Positions 35,186 through 44,966 of a DNA stretch of 64,000 nucleotides are shown in pieces; position 1 is the first letter of the stretch, and each line of letters begins with the position of its first letter. This stretch comes from Clostridiaceae bacterium (GTDB lineage Bacteria; Bacillota; Clostridia; Oscillospirales; Acutalibacteraceae): positions 1 through 64,000 of the forward strand of contig JAUMVO010000007.1 in assembly GCA_030530095.1 (NCBI GenBank), read 5' to 3'. The notes under the pieces are model-generated. The model was not told the DNA's origin and made no database searches. It worked only from the letters and a program-made list of their open reading frames with translations. The position numbers were made by a program, and so were the translations under genes.

Positions 35186-35896
35186 ATGAGCGAGCTATTT
35201 AAGAATTTTCTTGACAGCTGTATGTTTCAGCTTCCGTATATCATAAGAATCGTCGTGGCAGTCGTATGCGGCGCCGCAATCGGTTATGAAAGAAGCGTGC
35301 GTCAGAAGGACGCGGGTATCAGGACTCACGTTATCGTGGCTCTGGGCTCGGCGCTTATGATGATTATTTCAAAATACGGCTTCTTCGACGTAATAATCAC
35401 GAACAGCGTACAGATTGACGCTTCGCGTATAGCGGCAAATATCGTCACGGGTATCTCCTTTCTCGGCGCGGGCGTAATTTTCGTGCGTAACGCCTCCATC
35501 AAGGGACTTACAACCGCTGCAGGCATCTGGGCTACGGCGGGCGTAGGCATCGCGATAGGCTCGGGTATGTACGTTATCGGCGTTTTCTCGACCGCATTTA
35601 TGATAGTGCTTCAGGTTATACTTCACAAGTACTTCCAGAAGATTGAAACTCCTGCGACAAACGAATTCCTTATAGTCACAAAGGATAGCAGGGAAAGCGT
35701 AGAAAAGGTCAAGAGCTTTCTGAACGACAGCTCTCTTGCAGTACAGAGCTATGACTGCAGGCGCAACGACGACGGAACGATGGCAATTAAGGTGCTTGTA
35801 CGTTCGGACGGCACGGTGGATTTCAACAAATCGGTTGATTATCTTCTTGAAAACGGCGACATACTCAGATTTGATATGGACGACATATCGCTGTAA
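35186..35896 (+). CDS. MgtC/SapB family membrane protein
   Basis: 236 aa from ATG 35186, with GGCGGTG 8 nt upstream; GTG 35177 in frame is part of that site. Four to five membrane helices in residues 10-145, with AAIGYERSVRQKDAGIRTHVIVALGSALMM and GVIFVRNASIKGLTTAAGIWATAGVGIAIGSGMY, the MgtC signature. The C-terminal 85 residues are a soluble ACT-like domain. MgtC proteins act in low-magnesium adaptation; no magnesium riboswitch is visible here. Confidence 0.88.
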   Translation: MSELFKNFLDSCMFQLPYIIRIVVAVVCGAAIGYERSVRQKDAGIRTHVIVALGSALMMIISKYGFFDVIITNSVQIDASRIAANIVTGISFLGAGVIFVRNASIKGLTTAAGIWATAGVGIAIGSGMYVIGVFSTAFMIVLQVILHKYFQKIETPATNEFLIVTKDSRESVEKVKSFLNDSSLAVQSYDCRRNDDGTMAIKVLVRSDGTVDFNKSVDYLLENGDILRFDMDDISL

Positions 35897-35908
35897 TACA
35901 ACAAATAC

Positions 35909-35942
35909 TAAAGCGGCAGTTTTCACTGCCGCTTATTTTTTA
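35909..35942 (+). terminator. Terminator of the MgtC-like gene
   Basis: AAGCGGCAGT-TTTC-ACTGCCGCTT followed by ATTTTTTAT; also lies downstream of converging mutS2. Confidence 0.85.
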
Positions 35943-35965
35943 TCTGCCTGTGACTGAACGTGTAT

Positions 35966-38347
35966 TTATTTCAGCTCTGCTATGGTTACGCCGTCCTCGC
36001 CCTCGCCGTAAACGCCGAGGCGGTGCGACTTGATACTCGGATGGGATTTCAGGTGCTGCTGGACCGCCTTGCGAAGCACTCCCGTGCCTTTGCCGTGAAT
36101 TACCGTGAATTCGTTAAGTCCGAGCCTTATCGCCGAGTCTATATAGCGGTCAAGCTCCATAAGCGCCGTTTCTGCATCCATACCGCGCAAATCAACGCTT
36201 GATTTTGCGGTTGTCGGCGCAGACTCGACTGAGCTTCTGGGCTTTACGGAGCGCTGTTTATTCTGAACGGGCGCCTTCTTTTCGCCCAGAAGGCGCATAT
36301 CGGACATATCGGCCTTCGTTTTCATTATGCCCGCCTGAACCTCAACGTTGTCGCCGTTGATTGAAAGCACCTCGCCCTCAACGCCAAGCGAAGCGATACG
36401 CACTCTGTCGCCGACCTTCAGCTCGCGCGGAAGCTTATAGTCCTCATCATCCTCAACATAGTATTCGTCGGCGAGTATATCGTCAACGTCGTTGAGCTTC
36501 GAGCGCATGGCGGCTCTCGCCTTTCGCGCCATTTCGGAGGCGTTCTTTTCCTTCTGCTGCTCTTTTTTGAGCATATCAATTTCCATCATCAGCGAGTTAG
36601 CCGCGCGTTTGGCATTCTCGACTATTTTCTTGGCCTCGTTCTGCGCCTTCGTTATCTCCTGCTCGGACTTTCTCTGGGCGTCAATGAGCTTCTTTTCCGC
36701 CGACTGACGTATGCGGTCAATCTCCGCCTGCATATCGGCGGTCTTCTGCTTTTCCTGTTCCATTTCGTTACGCGTTTTTTCAAGCGTATCGACTACGTCC
36801 TCAAAGCGCGAGTTCTCGTCGGAAACGAGATTTTCCGCTTCGCTGATAATCTCACGCGGCAGCTTCAGACGTGCGGAAATCGCAAAGGCGTTTGAACGTC
36901 CGGGTATGCCGATTAAAAGTCTGTACGTGGGCTTAAGCGAGTCAACGTCAAATTCACACGAGGCGTTCTCAACCCTCGGTGTGCGAAGCGCATATTCCTT
37001 CAATTCGGAATAATGCGTCGTGGCGGCAATCCGCGCACCCTTTGAGCGAAGATATTCAAGTATCGCAACCGCGAGCGCCGCGCCCTCAACGGGATCCGTA
37101 CCCGCGCCGAGCTCGTCGATAAGCACGAGAGTTTTGTCATTTACGAGCTCAGTTATTTCAACTATCTTTGTCATATGCGCCGAGAAGGTCGAGAGCGACT
37201 GCTCAATCGATTGCTCCTCGCCTATGTCGCAAAGCACGTTTTCAAATACGGACAGCGAGCTGTTGTCATTGGCGGGCACAAAAAGTCCGCATTCAGCCAT
37301 TAAGGTAAGAAGGCCGATAGTCTTTATCGAAACGGTCTTGCCGCCCGTATTGGGACCCGTGATAACAAGTGAATCAAAATCCGTGCCCAGCTGTACGTCT
37401 ATCGGCACTACCGAGCTCTGCGCAAGCAACGGATGGCGCGCCTGTTTGAGATTCAATTCTCCGATATCGTTCATAACGGGCTTCGTCGCCTTCATTTTAT
37501 ATGCAAGCTGAGCCTTTGAGAATATGAGATTAAGCTCAACCGCACTGTTGTACGAAGCAATTATCGTGTCGGCAAATTCGGCGCACTCGCCCGAAAATTC
37601 ATAGAGTATTCTCTCAATCTCGTCAAGCTCACGCGATTTGAGCACCTTGATTTCATTATTCGCCTCAACTACGGCGGCGGGCTCGATAAATAACGTCGCG
37701 CCGCTTGAGGACGTGTCGTGCACCATACCCGCGATGTCCTTGCGGTTCTCGCTCTTGACGGGAACGACGAAACGTCCGTTGCGCTGGGTTATGATAGCCT
37801 CCTGAAGCGAATTCTTATAGCTTGACGAGCTTATCATTTCGCTGAGCTTGTCACGTATCTTGGACTCCTCAAGCCTGATTTTGCGCCTTATATTTTTAAG
37901 CTCGGGCGAAGCGTTGTCCGACATTTCCGTATCGGACAGTATGGCTTCGCCGATTTTTTCTTCAAGATATTTGTTCGAATAAAGAGAATTGAAATAATCG
38001 TCAACGGCAGTTTCCATACCCGACGATTTTTCACGCCATGTGTTTATTGTACGTATTACGCGCAGCACCTGCGCGATATCAAGCAGCTCGCGCATATTAA
38101 GGCAGCCGCCTGCCTGAGCGCGGCGAAGCGCATTGTCGATATTGATAAGTCCGCCGAAGGACGGAGCTCCGAATTTCGCAATGAGCGTATGCGCCGCTTC
38201 GGTTTTATCGAGTGCGGCGTTGACCTCGAAAATATCGCTCTGCGGCTCAAGGGCGAGCGCCTTTTCGCGCGCGTCCTCGCAGGCTGTCTGCTCGGCGAGC
38301 ATATCGAGTATCTTATCAAGTTCCAAGAATAAGTAATCCTTTTTCAT
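35966..38347 (-). CDS. mutS2: Endonuclease MutS2
   Basis: 793 aa. No mismatch-recognition domain; MutS core and ATPase (TGPNTGGKTVSIKTIGLL Walker A near residue 330, LIDELGAGTDPVEGAALA Walker B), a long coiled coil (about 500-640, KTADMQAEIDRIRQSAEKK) and a C-terminal Smr nuclease domain (VDLRGMDAETALMELDRYID; VIHGKGTGVLRKAVQQHL). Acts on branched DNA and on collided ribosomes in relatives. One-base overlap with recO. Confidence 0.96.
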   Translation of the reverse strand: MKKDYLFLELDKILDMLAEQTACEDAREKALALEPQSDIFEVNAALDKTEAAHTLIAKFGAPSFGGLINIDNALRRAQAGGCLNMRELLDIAQVLRVIRTINTWREKSSGMETAVDDYFNSLYSNKYLEEKIGEAILSDTEMSDNASPELKNIRRKIRLEESKIRDKLSEMISSSSYKNSLQEAIITQRNGRFVVPVKSENRKDIAGMVHDTSSSGATLFIEPAAVVEANNEIKVLKSRELDEIERILYEFSGECAEFADTIIASYNSAVELNLIFSKAQLAYKMKATKPVMNDIGELNLKQARHPLLAQSSVVPIDVQLGTDFDSLVITGPNTGGKTVSIKTIGLLTLMAECGLFVPANDNSSLSVFENVLCDIGEEQSIEQSLSTFSAHMTKIVEITELVNDKTLVLIDELGAGTDPVEGAALAVAILEYLRSKGARIAATTHYSELKEYALRTPRVENASCEFDVDSLKPTYRLLIGIPGRSNAFAISARLKLPREIISEAENLVSDENSRFEDVVDTLEKTRNEMEQEKQKTADMQAEIDRIRQSAEKKLIDAQRKSEQEITKAQNEAKKIVENAKRAANSLMMEIDMLKKEQQKEKNASEMARKARAAMRSKLNDVDDILADEYYVEDDEDYKLPRELKVGDRVRIASLGVEGEVLSINGDNVEVQAGIMKTKADMSDMRLLGEKKAPVQNKQRSVKPRSSVESAPTTAKSSVDLRGMDAETALMELDRYIDSAIRLGLNEFTVIHGKGTGVLRKAVQQHLKSHPSIKSHRLGVYGEGEDGVTIAELK

Positions 38348-39090
38348 TATGTATTCCTCAGTGAATTATAAAAATCAAGCGTTTTGAAATGCTTTTCGGT
38401 TTTGGTTTTGAGATATGTTTCGGTTATGTAGCTTAATTCCTCAAGGCTCTCGTCGGGAAGCTTGAAATCGTAAAGGCCTTTGAGCTCGGAAAAGACTATG
38501 TGCCGCATCGCGCTGATAATTTCAAGCGGTATGGGAAGTGCAATCTCGCTGCCCGCACAGTTTTCGCAGTACAGCAGTCCGTGCTCGAAATTGAAGAACA
38601 TCGTGTCCGTCTCATATTCGCCGCACTTGTCGCAGGCTATTAGGTTGGGCATATAACCCGAAAGCGAGAGAAGCCGCAGCTCCATTATAGCCTTTAGCTT
38701 TGCGGGGTAATGAGTGCCGTTTGAGAGAAAATACAAAGAGTTCAGTATTGTTCTCAGATACTCATTGGCATTCGTTTCCTTGGGCGCGAGTTCAAATGCA
38801 AGCTCGGCAAAATACTGACCGAGCGCCAGCTTTTCAATGTCGTTGCGAAGTCCGAAAAAGACCTCTGTCGCCTGAGCCTCGTCGATTATGTACGCGTCCT
38901 TACCCGTATAAAGTGTGAGCTTTGAATAGCACAAAAGACCCGTAGCCGACTGCTTTTTGCTCTTTACGGATTTGGCGCCCCTTACAAACGCCTTTATCAC
39001 GCCGAGATCGGCAGTCAGCACGGTGACGAGCTTATCGCTTTCGCCTATATTCTGTTCCTTAAGAATCAGTCCGTTTGTGTTCAGTCTCAT
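38347..39090 (-). CDS. recO: DNA repair protein RecO
   Basis: 247 aa. OB-fold N terminus (TNGLILKEQNIGESDKLVTVLT) and a zinc site CDKCGEYETD... YCENCAG (two CxxC). Loads RecA through RecFOR. Its start lies inside the end of the YqzL-like gene. Confidence 0.95.
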   Translation of the reverse strand: MRLNTNGLILKEQNIGESDKLVTVLTADLGVIKAFVRGAKSVKSKKQSATGLLCYSKLTLYTGKDAYIIDEAQATEVFFGLRNDIEKLALGQYFAELAFELAPKETNANEYLRTILNSLYFLSNGTHYPAKLKAIMELRLLSLSGYMPNLIACDKCGEYETDTMFFNFEHGLLYCENCAGSEIALPIPLEIISAMRHIVFSELKGLYDFKLPDESLEELSYITETYLKTKTEKHFKTLDFYNSLRNT

Positions 39091-39196
39091 TTTTCTGTAA
39101 CGCTTTTTCCCCGTCCTCGACGGCTTTATAGCGTATATAATCCTCGATTTTTCCGGTTTTTGAGAAGATTACCCAGTAATCCTCGCTTCGTCTCAT
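39059..39196 (-). CDS. yqzL: YqzL-like small protein
   Basis: 45 aa from ATG 39196, with AAAGGTG upstream; the longer frame from 39262 crosses the end of era. MRRSEDYWVIFSKTGKIEDY matches the short YqzL pattern (WxxFxxTGxIxxYxxYK) found between era and recO in Firmicutes. The tail is highly charged and overlaps recO by 32 bp. Function unknown. Confidence 0.75.
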   Translation of the reverse strand: MRRSEDYWVIFSKTGKIEDYIRYKAVEDGEKALQKNETEHKRTDS

Positions 39197-39258
39197 ACAA
39201 TCACCTTTTTCATTGTTTCTCATTAATATTCTGAGAAATAAAGGCGATTTTATTACTG

Positions 39259-40161
39259 TCAATCCAATCCAAAATTGTGAATAAGTCCCTCGCGGTTACG
39301 CCAGTCCTCCTTGACCTTTACCCAGCATTTGAGATTGATTTTAATGTCAAAAAATTCCTCCATATCCTGACGGGCATAAGTTGAAATCTTTTTGAGCATC
39401 GCGCCGCCCTTGCCGATGATAATACCCTTATGGCTTTCACGCTCGCAGTAAATCGTAGCGTCAACATCCATTATATCGGCATCGTCTCGCTCACGCATTC
39501 TCTCGATTGCGACAGCCGTACCGTGGGGGATTTCCTTATCGAGCAGACGCAGCATTTTTTCTCTTATAATCTCTGCGGCAAGCACTCTTTCGGGCTGGTC
39601 GGTCAGAGTGTCGTCGGGGAAGAAATGCACGCTCTCAACCGCCTGATTTTTGAGTTCGTCAAGCAAATCCGGAAGTCCGTCGCCCGTTTCGGCGCTGACG
39701 GGTACAACCGCCGCAAAGTTATAAAGCGCGGCAATTTCGGCAATTTTCTTCATTAAATCCGTCTTTTCCTTCACCGTGTCAATCTTATTGATTGCAAGGA
39801 TAACGGGCATTTTTTCAGCCTTGAATTTATTAATAAGCTCAAGCTCCGCGGCGTTGAGCTTTTCGTCTGCGGAATCGACCACGAACATACAGCAGTCAAC
39901 GCCCGAAATCGAATCGGATACCGCTTGTACCATTTTTTCGCCGAGCTTGGTTTTCGGCTTGTGAAAGCCGGGTGTGTCGGTAAAGACGAGCTGAACGCCG
40001 TCGTCGGTCGTCAGCACGCCCATAATGCGTGTACGGGTGGTCTGCGGCTTCGAGGAAACGATAGCGATTTTCGAGCCGATAAGCTTATTGAGTATTGATG
40101 ATTTTCCTACGTTTGCCTTGCCGACTATTGCGACAAAGGCGGTTTTTGATTTTGGTGACAT
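39259..40161 (-). CDS. era: GTPase Era
   Basis: 300 aa. GTPase motifs GKANVGKSSILNKL, DTPGFHKPK, NKIDTV and a C-terminal KH domain (ESHKGIIIGKGGAMLKKISTYARQDMEEFF, with the GKGG loop). Binds the 3' end of 16S rRNA during 30S assembly. Confidence 0.97.
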   Translation of the reverse strand: MSPKSKTAFVAIVGKANVGKSSILNKLIGSKIAIVSSKPQTTRTRIMGVLTTDDGVQLVFTDTPGFHKPKTKLGEKMVQAVSDSISGVDCCMFVVDSADEKLNAAELELINKFKAEKMPVILAINKIDTVKEKTDLMKKIAEIAALYNFAAVVPVSAETGDGLPDLLDELKNQAVESVHFFPDDTLTDQPERVLAAEIIREKMLRLLDKEIPHGTAVAIERMRERDDADIMDVDATIYCERESHKGIIIGKGGAMLKKISTYARQDMEEFFDIKINLKCWVKVKEDWRNREGLIHNFGLD

Positions 40162-40182
40162 AATTATTTCCTTTTTAGTTTT

Positions 40183-41292
40183 TTAGCTGTCAAGCTTTTC
40201 TATAAAATCGACAATCAGCTTTGAGCAGTCCTCGGGTCTCTGTTCATAAATCATATGTGAGCCCGCAAGGCAGACAACTTCACAGTTACCCATCTTTTCG
40301 GCATAGGGCACGATAACGGTTTCCCTTAACTCTTTTGTCTGTTCAAGCATTTTATCGACAGTTTCCTCGTTACCTTCGTAAACCTCCGGACGGGGATTGA
40401 TTTTCTGCTTGTTTTTCTCAATCTGACGGTTTATCCACTTGTCATTTTCAAGTACGTCGTCAACCGTCTGTATGCCCCAGGAGGCGCAAATATACAGCTT
40501 CGGAATATCGTTCGTAACAAGCGTATCAAAAGCTTCCTGTGCATTTTTCGCAAGTAATTTTGATTCGGAGAAGCCGGCGATATTCTCATACTCCATAAGT
40601 GTCAAAGCGTCGCCCAGATACTGTTCTTCGTCAGAATAATTGTCGGGATAAAAATAAAAATCCTGCCTTAAAACATACCTTCCGAAGCCAAGCTTTGCCA
40701 GGAACACTTCAAGCCGTTCAAATGCGCCGACTGAGCCGTTAAAATCAGCTTCATCTTCAAAAGCATCTTCGGAAAGCTGACTGCCGTCAACAAACACAAC
40801 TGCCTCAATTTCATCGGGATAGTTAGAGCACCAGTAGTTTGCATACGCACCGCCTATTGAATGAGCCATAAGCAGATAAGGCGGATTGTAACCCGCATTT
40901 TTGAGAGCAGTACGGTAATCGCCGACTATCTGCTCGTTAGTCATATCGTTATCGGTATCGCCGCTGAAGCCGTAGCCTGCACGGTCAACAAATACAACGA
41001 GATTATCCTTTTCAATTTCCTTTGTCATCTGTCTTGCGGCAACCGAAAAATCAGCCATACCGAGACCTGCAAGACCGACAATAGTGTGCTCTCCGTCCCT
41101 GTTACCGAAAGCGGTAACGTTTATTGAATAATCACCTACCGAAACGGGATTGTAATAGCCCTGCTCCTTTAGTAATGCGACCTCTTTTTTTCTCTTAACC
41201 TTGTGGATGACAAACGTTACAGCGGTAAATGCGATAACTAATGCAAGCAGAATAAGCAATATTTTCAGTATAATTTTTCCGGCTTTTTTCAT
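40183..41292 (-). CDS. Membrane-anchored alpha/beta hydrolase
   Basis: 369 aa from ATG 41292 (AAAGGA upstream). One N-terminal membrane helix (residues 6-28) then a lysine-rich turn, so the catalytic domain is likely outside. Nucleophile serine in LLMAHSIGGAYANYW (GxSxG variant HSIGG); catalytic histidine probably in LAGSHMIYEQRP; DRAGYGFSG and VDGSQLSEDAF are typical fold elements. Substrate unknown; resembles general serine hydrolases. Confidence 0.85.
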   Translation of the reverse strand: MKKAGKIILKILLILLALVIAFTAVTFVIHKVKRKKEVALLKEQGYYNPVSVGDYSINVTAFGNRDGEHTIVGLAGLGMADFSVAARQMTKEIEKDNLVVFVDRAGYGFSGDTDNDMTNEQIVGDYRTALKNAGYNPPYLLMAHSIGGAYANYWCSNYPDEIEAVVFVDGSQLSEDAFEDEADFNGSVGAFERLEVFLAKLGFGRYVLRQDFYFYPDNYSDEEQYLGDALTLMEYENIAGFSESKLLAKNAQEAFDTLVTNDIPKLYICASWGIQTVDDVLENDKWINRQIEKNKQKINPRPEVYEGNEETVDKMLEQTKELRETVIVPYAEKMGNCEVVCLAGSHMIYEQRPEDCSKLIVDFIEKLDS

Positions 41293-41330
41293 TTTGGTAT
41301 TCCTTTCACTGACAAACTCCAATTATATTA

Positions 41331-41636
41331 TTATTTCTTATCGGGTAAATCGTCGGCTATGGTGCTGACAAGCTCGCAGAGAAGCTCTCTGTTGTCAATA
41401 TCTCCGACAAGGAGCATCGGCTTTGCGCCGTCATAGGGCAATTCCTGTGCCGCATCGGGCAGAATGCGTTTTGCCGACTGTGTAGGTTTTACAAGAAAGC
41501 GGTCGTCGTAAATTCCGCCGATTACCTTTCCCCTGCAATAGATTATGTATTCGCCCATCATAGCACGGTAAGTAATACCGTCGGCGCCGCTTAACTGTTC
41601 AAGCACGAAATCGAGATATTCTTTATCCGATGCCAT
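41331..41636 (-). CDS. TfoX/Sxy N-terminal domain protein
   Basis: 101 aa. YRAMMGEYIIYCRGKVIGGIYDDRFLVKPT is the TfoX_N core. In Gammaproteobacteria TfoX controls competence, but single-domain clostridial members have no assigned role. Confidence 0.85.
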   Translation of the reverse strand: MASDKEYLDFVLEQLSGADGITYRAMMGEYIIYCRGKVIGGIYDDRFLVKPTQSAKRILPDAAQELPYDGAKPMLLVGDIDNRELLCELVSTIADDLPDKK

Positions 41637-41692
41637 ATTCTCTCCCGAATAATAACAAAATTTATTTTACGTACGGCTCATATCCATAAAAG

Positions 41693-41757
41693 TGTCGCGT
41701 AGGGACGGGTCTCTGTGCCCGTCCGCGGGCGATTCGTGAATCGCCCCTACGGATTTA
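41693..41757. repeat. Intergenic palindromes (ACGGG..CCCGT and GGGCGATTCGTGAATCGCCC)
   Basis: GTAGGGACGGGTCTCTGTGCCCGTCC followed by CGGGCGATTCGTGAATCGCCCCTACGG. The second palindrome is the same as in the blocks at 4881, 53175 (inverted) and 56230. No gene here. Confidence 0.75.
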
Positions 41758-41771
41758 ATCTTACTTACCAA

Positions 41772-42278
41772 TTAAACGGTTTTATCGCTTGAATTATCAC
41801 CCTTTGAGGATTTTCCGAATCCCTTGAAAATAAAGAGCGATGCCGGAATAATTGACAAAACGAATATCGCGAACATATACGGCTTGTCCGTATAGTAGGC
41901 GTACATAGCCTTAAACGCTTCGGGCTGACCGAGTATCGCTATGCCGACGAGTACCGCAAATATTGCCGCAATAAGCACCGCACCTGCGGCAGTGTCCTTG
42001 GCAATCTTTCCCTTTTCGGTATGCTCGCTTGAAGCCAAATCAACGCTTCGCTCAACCGCCGTGTTTACAAGTTCAAGCGCCGTTACGAGCGCATTTGCAA
42101 GGAAAATTACCGCAAACTGAGTTGCGCTGACCTCAAAAAAGTCGTAGATGAGCAAAAAGCAATACATATAGACCATGCAGGTAAAATGTATTCTCATATT
42201 GCGCTCGTATTTGAACGCGTAGTAAATGCCGCGGAAGGCATAGCAAAAGCTGAGAAACAGCTGTTTATAATTCTTCAT
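41772..42278 (-). CDS. dgkA: Diacylglycerol/undecaprenol kinase (DgkA prokaryotic family)
   Basis: 168 aa. Three membrane helices and ELVNTAVERSVDLASSEHTEKGKIAKDTAAGAVLIAA, the catalytic E-x5-D..K-D motif of the family. In Firmicutes the substrate is usually undecaprenol. About 40 residues longer than the usual 125-130 aa: an additional hydrophobic segment (FAIFVLSIIPASLFIF) and polar tail at the C terminus. Three bases after ybeY. Confidence 0.88.
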   Translation of the reverse strand: MKNYKQLFLSFCYAFRGIYYAFKYERNMRIHFTCMVYMYCFLLIYDFFEVSATQFAVIFLANALVTALELVNTAVERSVDLASSEHTEKGKIAKDTAAGAVLIAAIFAVLVGIAILGQPEAFKAMYAYYTDKPYMFAIFVLSIIPASLFIFKGFGKSSKGDNSSDKTV

Positions 42279-42280
42279 AA

Positions 42281-42787
42281 TTATTCCTCGTCAAGATAGT
42301 AGCTGCCGTTGCGCTGAAGTCCGAGCTTGGTTAAAACCGCCTCTTCCTTTTCACGCATATGTACCGCCTCAAGTCCGCCCGCTTCGTGGTCGTAGCCTAA
42401 AAGGTGAAGCATTGAATGAACGGTGAGAAATGCAACCTCACGCTGAAGCGGATGGCCGTACATTTCAGCCTGCTCAACCGCCTTTTCGAGCGATATGACT
42501 ATATCGCCGAGCATCTTCGCGCCCGTGTCGTGATTAATGTCATATTCGCCGTTTTCGCCCAGCGGAAAGGACAGCACATCCGTCTCACGGTCAATATTGC
42601 GGTACTGCCTGTTGAGTTCATGAATTTTCGCATTGTCAACGAAGGTAACGCTGACCTCCGCCGAGCCGTCGAATTCCTCCTGAAGAAGCACGGCGTGGCA
42701 GCAGCGGCGCACAAGCAGTCTTATGCCCGTGGGTATCTTGACCGCCTTCTGGTCGTTGGAAATAATAACCTTAACCTTGTCCGTCAT
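42281..42787 (-). CDS. ybeY: Endoribonuclease YbeY
   Basis: 168 aa. Zinc motif HSMLHLLGYDHE (H3xH5xH) and NRQYRNIDRETDVLSFPLGE. Metal-dependent RNase in 16S rRNA 3'-end maturation. Overlaps phoH by 4 bp. Confidence 0.96.
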   Translation of the reverse strand: MTDKVKVIISNDQKAVKIPTGIRLLVRRCCHAVLLQEEFDGSAEVSVTFVDNAKIHELNRQYRNIDRETDVLSFPLGENGEYDINHDTGAKMLGDIVISLEKAVEQAEMYGHPLQREVAFLTVHSMLHLLGYDHEAGGLEAVHMREKEEAVLTKLGLQRNGSYYLDEE

Positions 42788-43770
42788 CTTTTGCGTCCCT
42801 CCTCGCTTTTTTCATAAGCCTTGATGATATCCTGAACTAGTCTGTGTCTTACGACATCCTTTTCTGTAAACTCGTTGACAGCTATGTCGGGAATGTTTTT
42901 CAGTATTTTCATGGCCTGCATAAGTCCCGATTTCTTTCCGTCGGGCAGGTCAATCTGGGTAATGTCGCCCGTGACGACCATCTTCGAATTGAAACCCAGA
43001 CGGGTTAAGAACATCTTCATCTGCTCCTTCGTGGTGTTCTGCGCCTCGTCAAGAATAATGAAGCTGTCGTCGAGAGTACGTCCTCTCATATATGCCAGCG
43101 GCGCAACCTCAATGCTTCCGCGCTCCTGATATTTCTGGAACGATTCCGCGCCGAGCATATCGAACAGAGCGTCATACAGCGGTCTTAAATACGGGTCAAC
43201 CTTCTGCTGTAAATCACCGGGCAGGAAGCCCAGTCTCTCGCCCGCTTCTACGGCGGGACGTGTCAGGATAATACGGTTTACCTCCTTGGCCCGGAAAGCC
43301 GTTACCGCCATAGCGACGGCAAGATAGGTCTTGCCCGTACCGGCAGGGCCGACGCCCAGAGTAATCGTATTGTTTTTGATAGCCTCGATGTATTTCTTCT
43401 GACCGAGAGTTTTCGGCTTGACGGGTTTACCCTTCGCCGTGACGCAGACGCAGTCGCCCGTCATTTCGTCAAGCTTTTCCTCGGAGTCCTCGTTTACAAG
43501 CGATATGACATAGCGCACGTTCTGCGGTGAAAGCGCCTCGCCCTTGTTGATAAGCCGCAGAAGTCCGTTGATTGCTCTCGTTGCCTTGTCAACGTTTTCA
43601 ACGTCGCCCGTAACCTTCAATTCCGAGCCGCGCGAGATAACGCTCACGCCGTATTCCTTTTCAATCAGTTTGACGTTCTCGTCGAACGAGCCGAAAAGGC
43701 TGACCGCGTGTTCCATTCTGTCAACGCTTATACTCTGTTCAAACACCTTTTTACCATCCTCTTTTTTCAT
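42784..43770 (-). CDS. phoH: PhoH family ATPase
   Basis: 328 aa. N-terminal KH-like region, then helicase-superfamily ATPase: LGVGPAGTGKTYLAVAMAV Walker A (about residue 150), DDSFIILDEAQNTT Walker B. Paired with ybeY as in most bacteria; likely RNA-linked. Confidence 0.95.
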   Translation of the reverse strand: MKKEDGKKVFEQSISVDRMEHAVSLFGSFDENVKLIEKEYGVSVISRGSELKVTGDVENVDKATRAINGLLRLINKGEALSPQNVRYVISLVNEDSEEKLDEMTGDCVCVTAKGKPVKPKTLGQKKYIEAIKNNTITLGVGPAGTGKTYLAVAMAVTAFRAKEVNRIILTRPAVEAGERLGFLPGDLQQKVDPYLRPLYDALFDMLGAESFQKYQERGSIEVAPLAYMRGRTLDDSFIILDEAQNTTKEQMKMFLTRLGFNSKMVVTGDITQIDLPDGKKSGLMQAMKILKNIPDIAVNEFTEKDVVRHRLVQDIIKAYEKSEEGRKR

Positions 43771-43816
43771 AAAAGATTATAAATTATTCCAACATTTATT
43801 GTATCACATATATATA

Positions 43817-44965
43817 CTATTTTTCAACGAAAATTTCCTGCCTTAAACCTATATCTTTTTCAGCGGTGATTTCACAGCCGAAGGCTTCGTTTCCGTCGGT
43901 AAATACGACCTGCTTAATTTCGGCTTCGCGGAAGATTTCGTAATAACGCTTTGCAAAGAGGTTCGCATTCATAAGCCTTATTCTTTCGGGCGGCAGCGAA
44001 GCCTCGTTTTCGCTCTTATAGCTGTGCTCGGTTACAAGACCGACCGGCAGAGTTATTTTGCCGTTTGACAGGAAGCTCTCGCTTCTGTGATAATTGGTCT
44101 CCCCCACCCTGAAATCAAGCGGTATGACAAGTCCGAAAAAGTAAAGCGAATAGCGTGTTTTCAGCTCGGACTGAGTGTAGAATTTCATATCGGCGCAGTC
44201 GGCGCCGATGCTTCTCTTCACCTCGGCCGTAACGTTACCGCGTGCGGGCTTAAGATTTTCGGACATATCGAGATTCTGTGTGACGCCCGATATAAGCAGG
44301 TCGCCCCTGACTACCGCGTCGCCCGCGCTGACGGCCTGTTTTCCGATTTCTGCCTGAATTGCGACTATCACGCCGTCCTCGGCGGCTATGATATTACACG
44401 GTGTTTCGTCGGGAAACTCGGGCGCGTCGGTGCGTTCGCATACAACGATTTCAACCCGCGAGCCCTTGACGTTTACACTCGCCCACAGAAGCTCTGGCAG
44501 AAGCTTTTCGGCCTTTTCGGCAACGTCGGACGCCCTGATGCTTTTCGCAAAAACTCCCCTTTTTACGCCAAGCTGAGAAAACACCTCAAGCACCTTTTCA
44601 TCTGTTAAGCTTTTATTACCTTCAACGCTTATCGACCACACTGTGGTTGACAGCAAAAAGACTATCAGCATTGACAAAATAAAGCCTATCACTATACCCT
44701 TTCGCGCGGAATTTTTATTAAGAAAAAACGGCAGTCCGCGCTTGCTTTCAAGCTTCAGCTTCACGCCCGAGCGGTACGCCGACTGCCTTATCGCCTTGTA
44801 GCCCTCAACGGTTGTTTCGCCGTAGAGCACGTTGCCGACCTTTTTCATATTCCAGAGCGGAATGCGGTTATGCGTGCAGAGGTTTACGAAACGCTCGGAA
44901 AAGCCTCCCGAAGCCGAAAAGCCGACATAACCGAGCAGATATCTTATAAAGCGAATTATTAACAC
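43817..44965 (-). CDS. yqfD: Sporulation protein YqfD
   Basis: 382 aa from GTG 44965, with GGGGGA upstream; the longer frame to 45049 runs inside yqfC. Single transmembrane helix about residues 86-108 (KGIVIGFILSMLIVFLLSTTVW) followed by an extracytoplasmic domain (FAKSIRASDVAEKAEKLLPELLWASVNVKGSRVEI). SigE-controlled mother-cell gene in B. subtilis. Co-encoded with yqfC. Confidence 0.92.
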   Translation of the reverse strand: MLIIRFIRYLLGYVGFSASGGFSERFVNLCTHNRIPLWNMKKVGNVLYGETTVEGYKAIRQSAYRSGVKLKLESKRGLPFFLNKNSARKGIVIGFILSMLIVFLLSTTVWSISVEGNKSLTDEKVLEVFSQLGVKRGVFAKSIRASDVAEKAEKLLPELLWASVNVKGSRVEIVVCERTDAPEFPDETPCNIIAAEDGVIVAIQAEIGKQAVSAGDAVVRGDLLISGVTQNLDMSENLKPARGNVTAEVKRSIGADCADMKFYTQSELKTRYSLYFFGLVIPLDFRVGETNYHRSESFLSNGKITLPVGLVTEHSYKSENEASLPPERIRLMNANLFAKRYYEIFREAEIKQVVFTDGNEAFGCEITAEKDIGLRQEIFVEK

Positions 44966-44966
44966 A

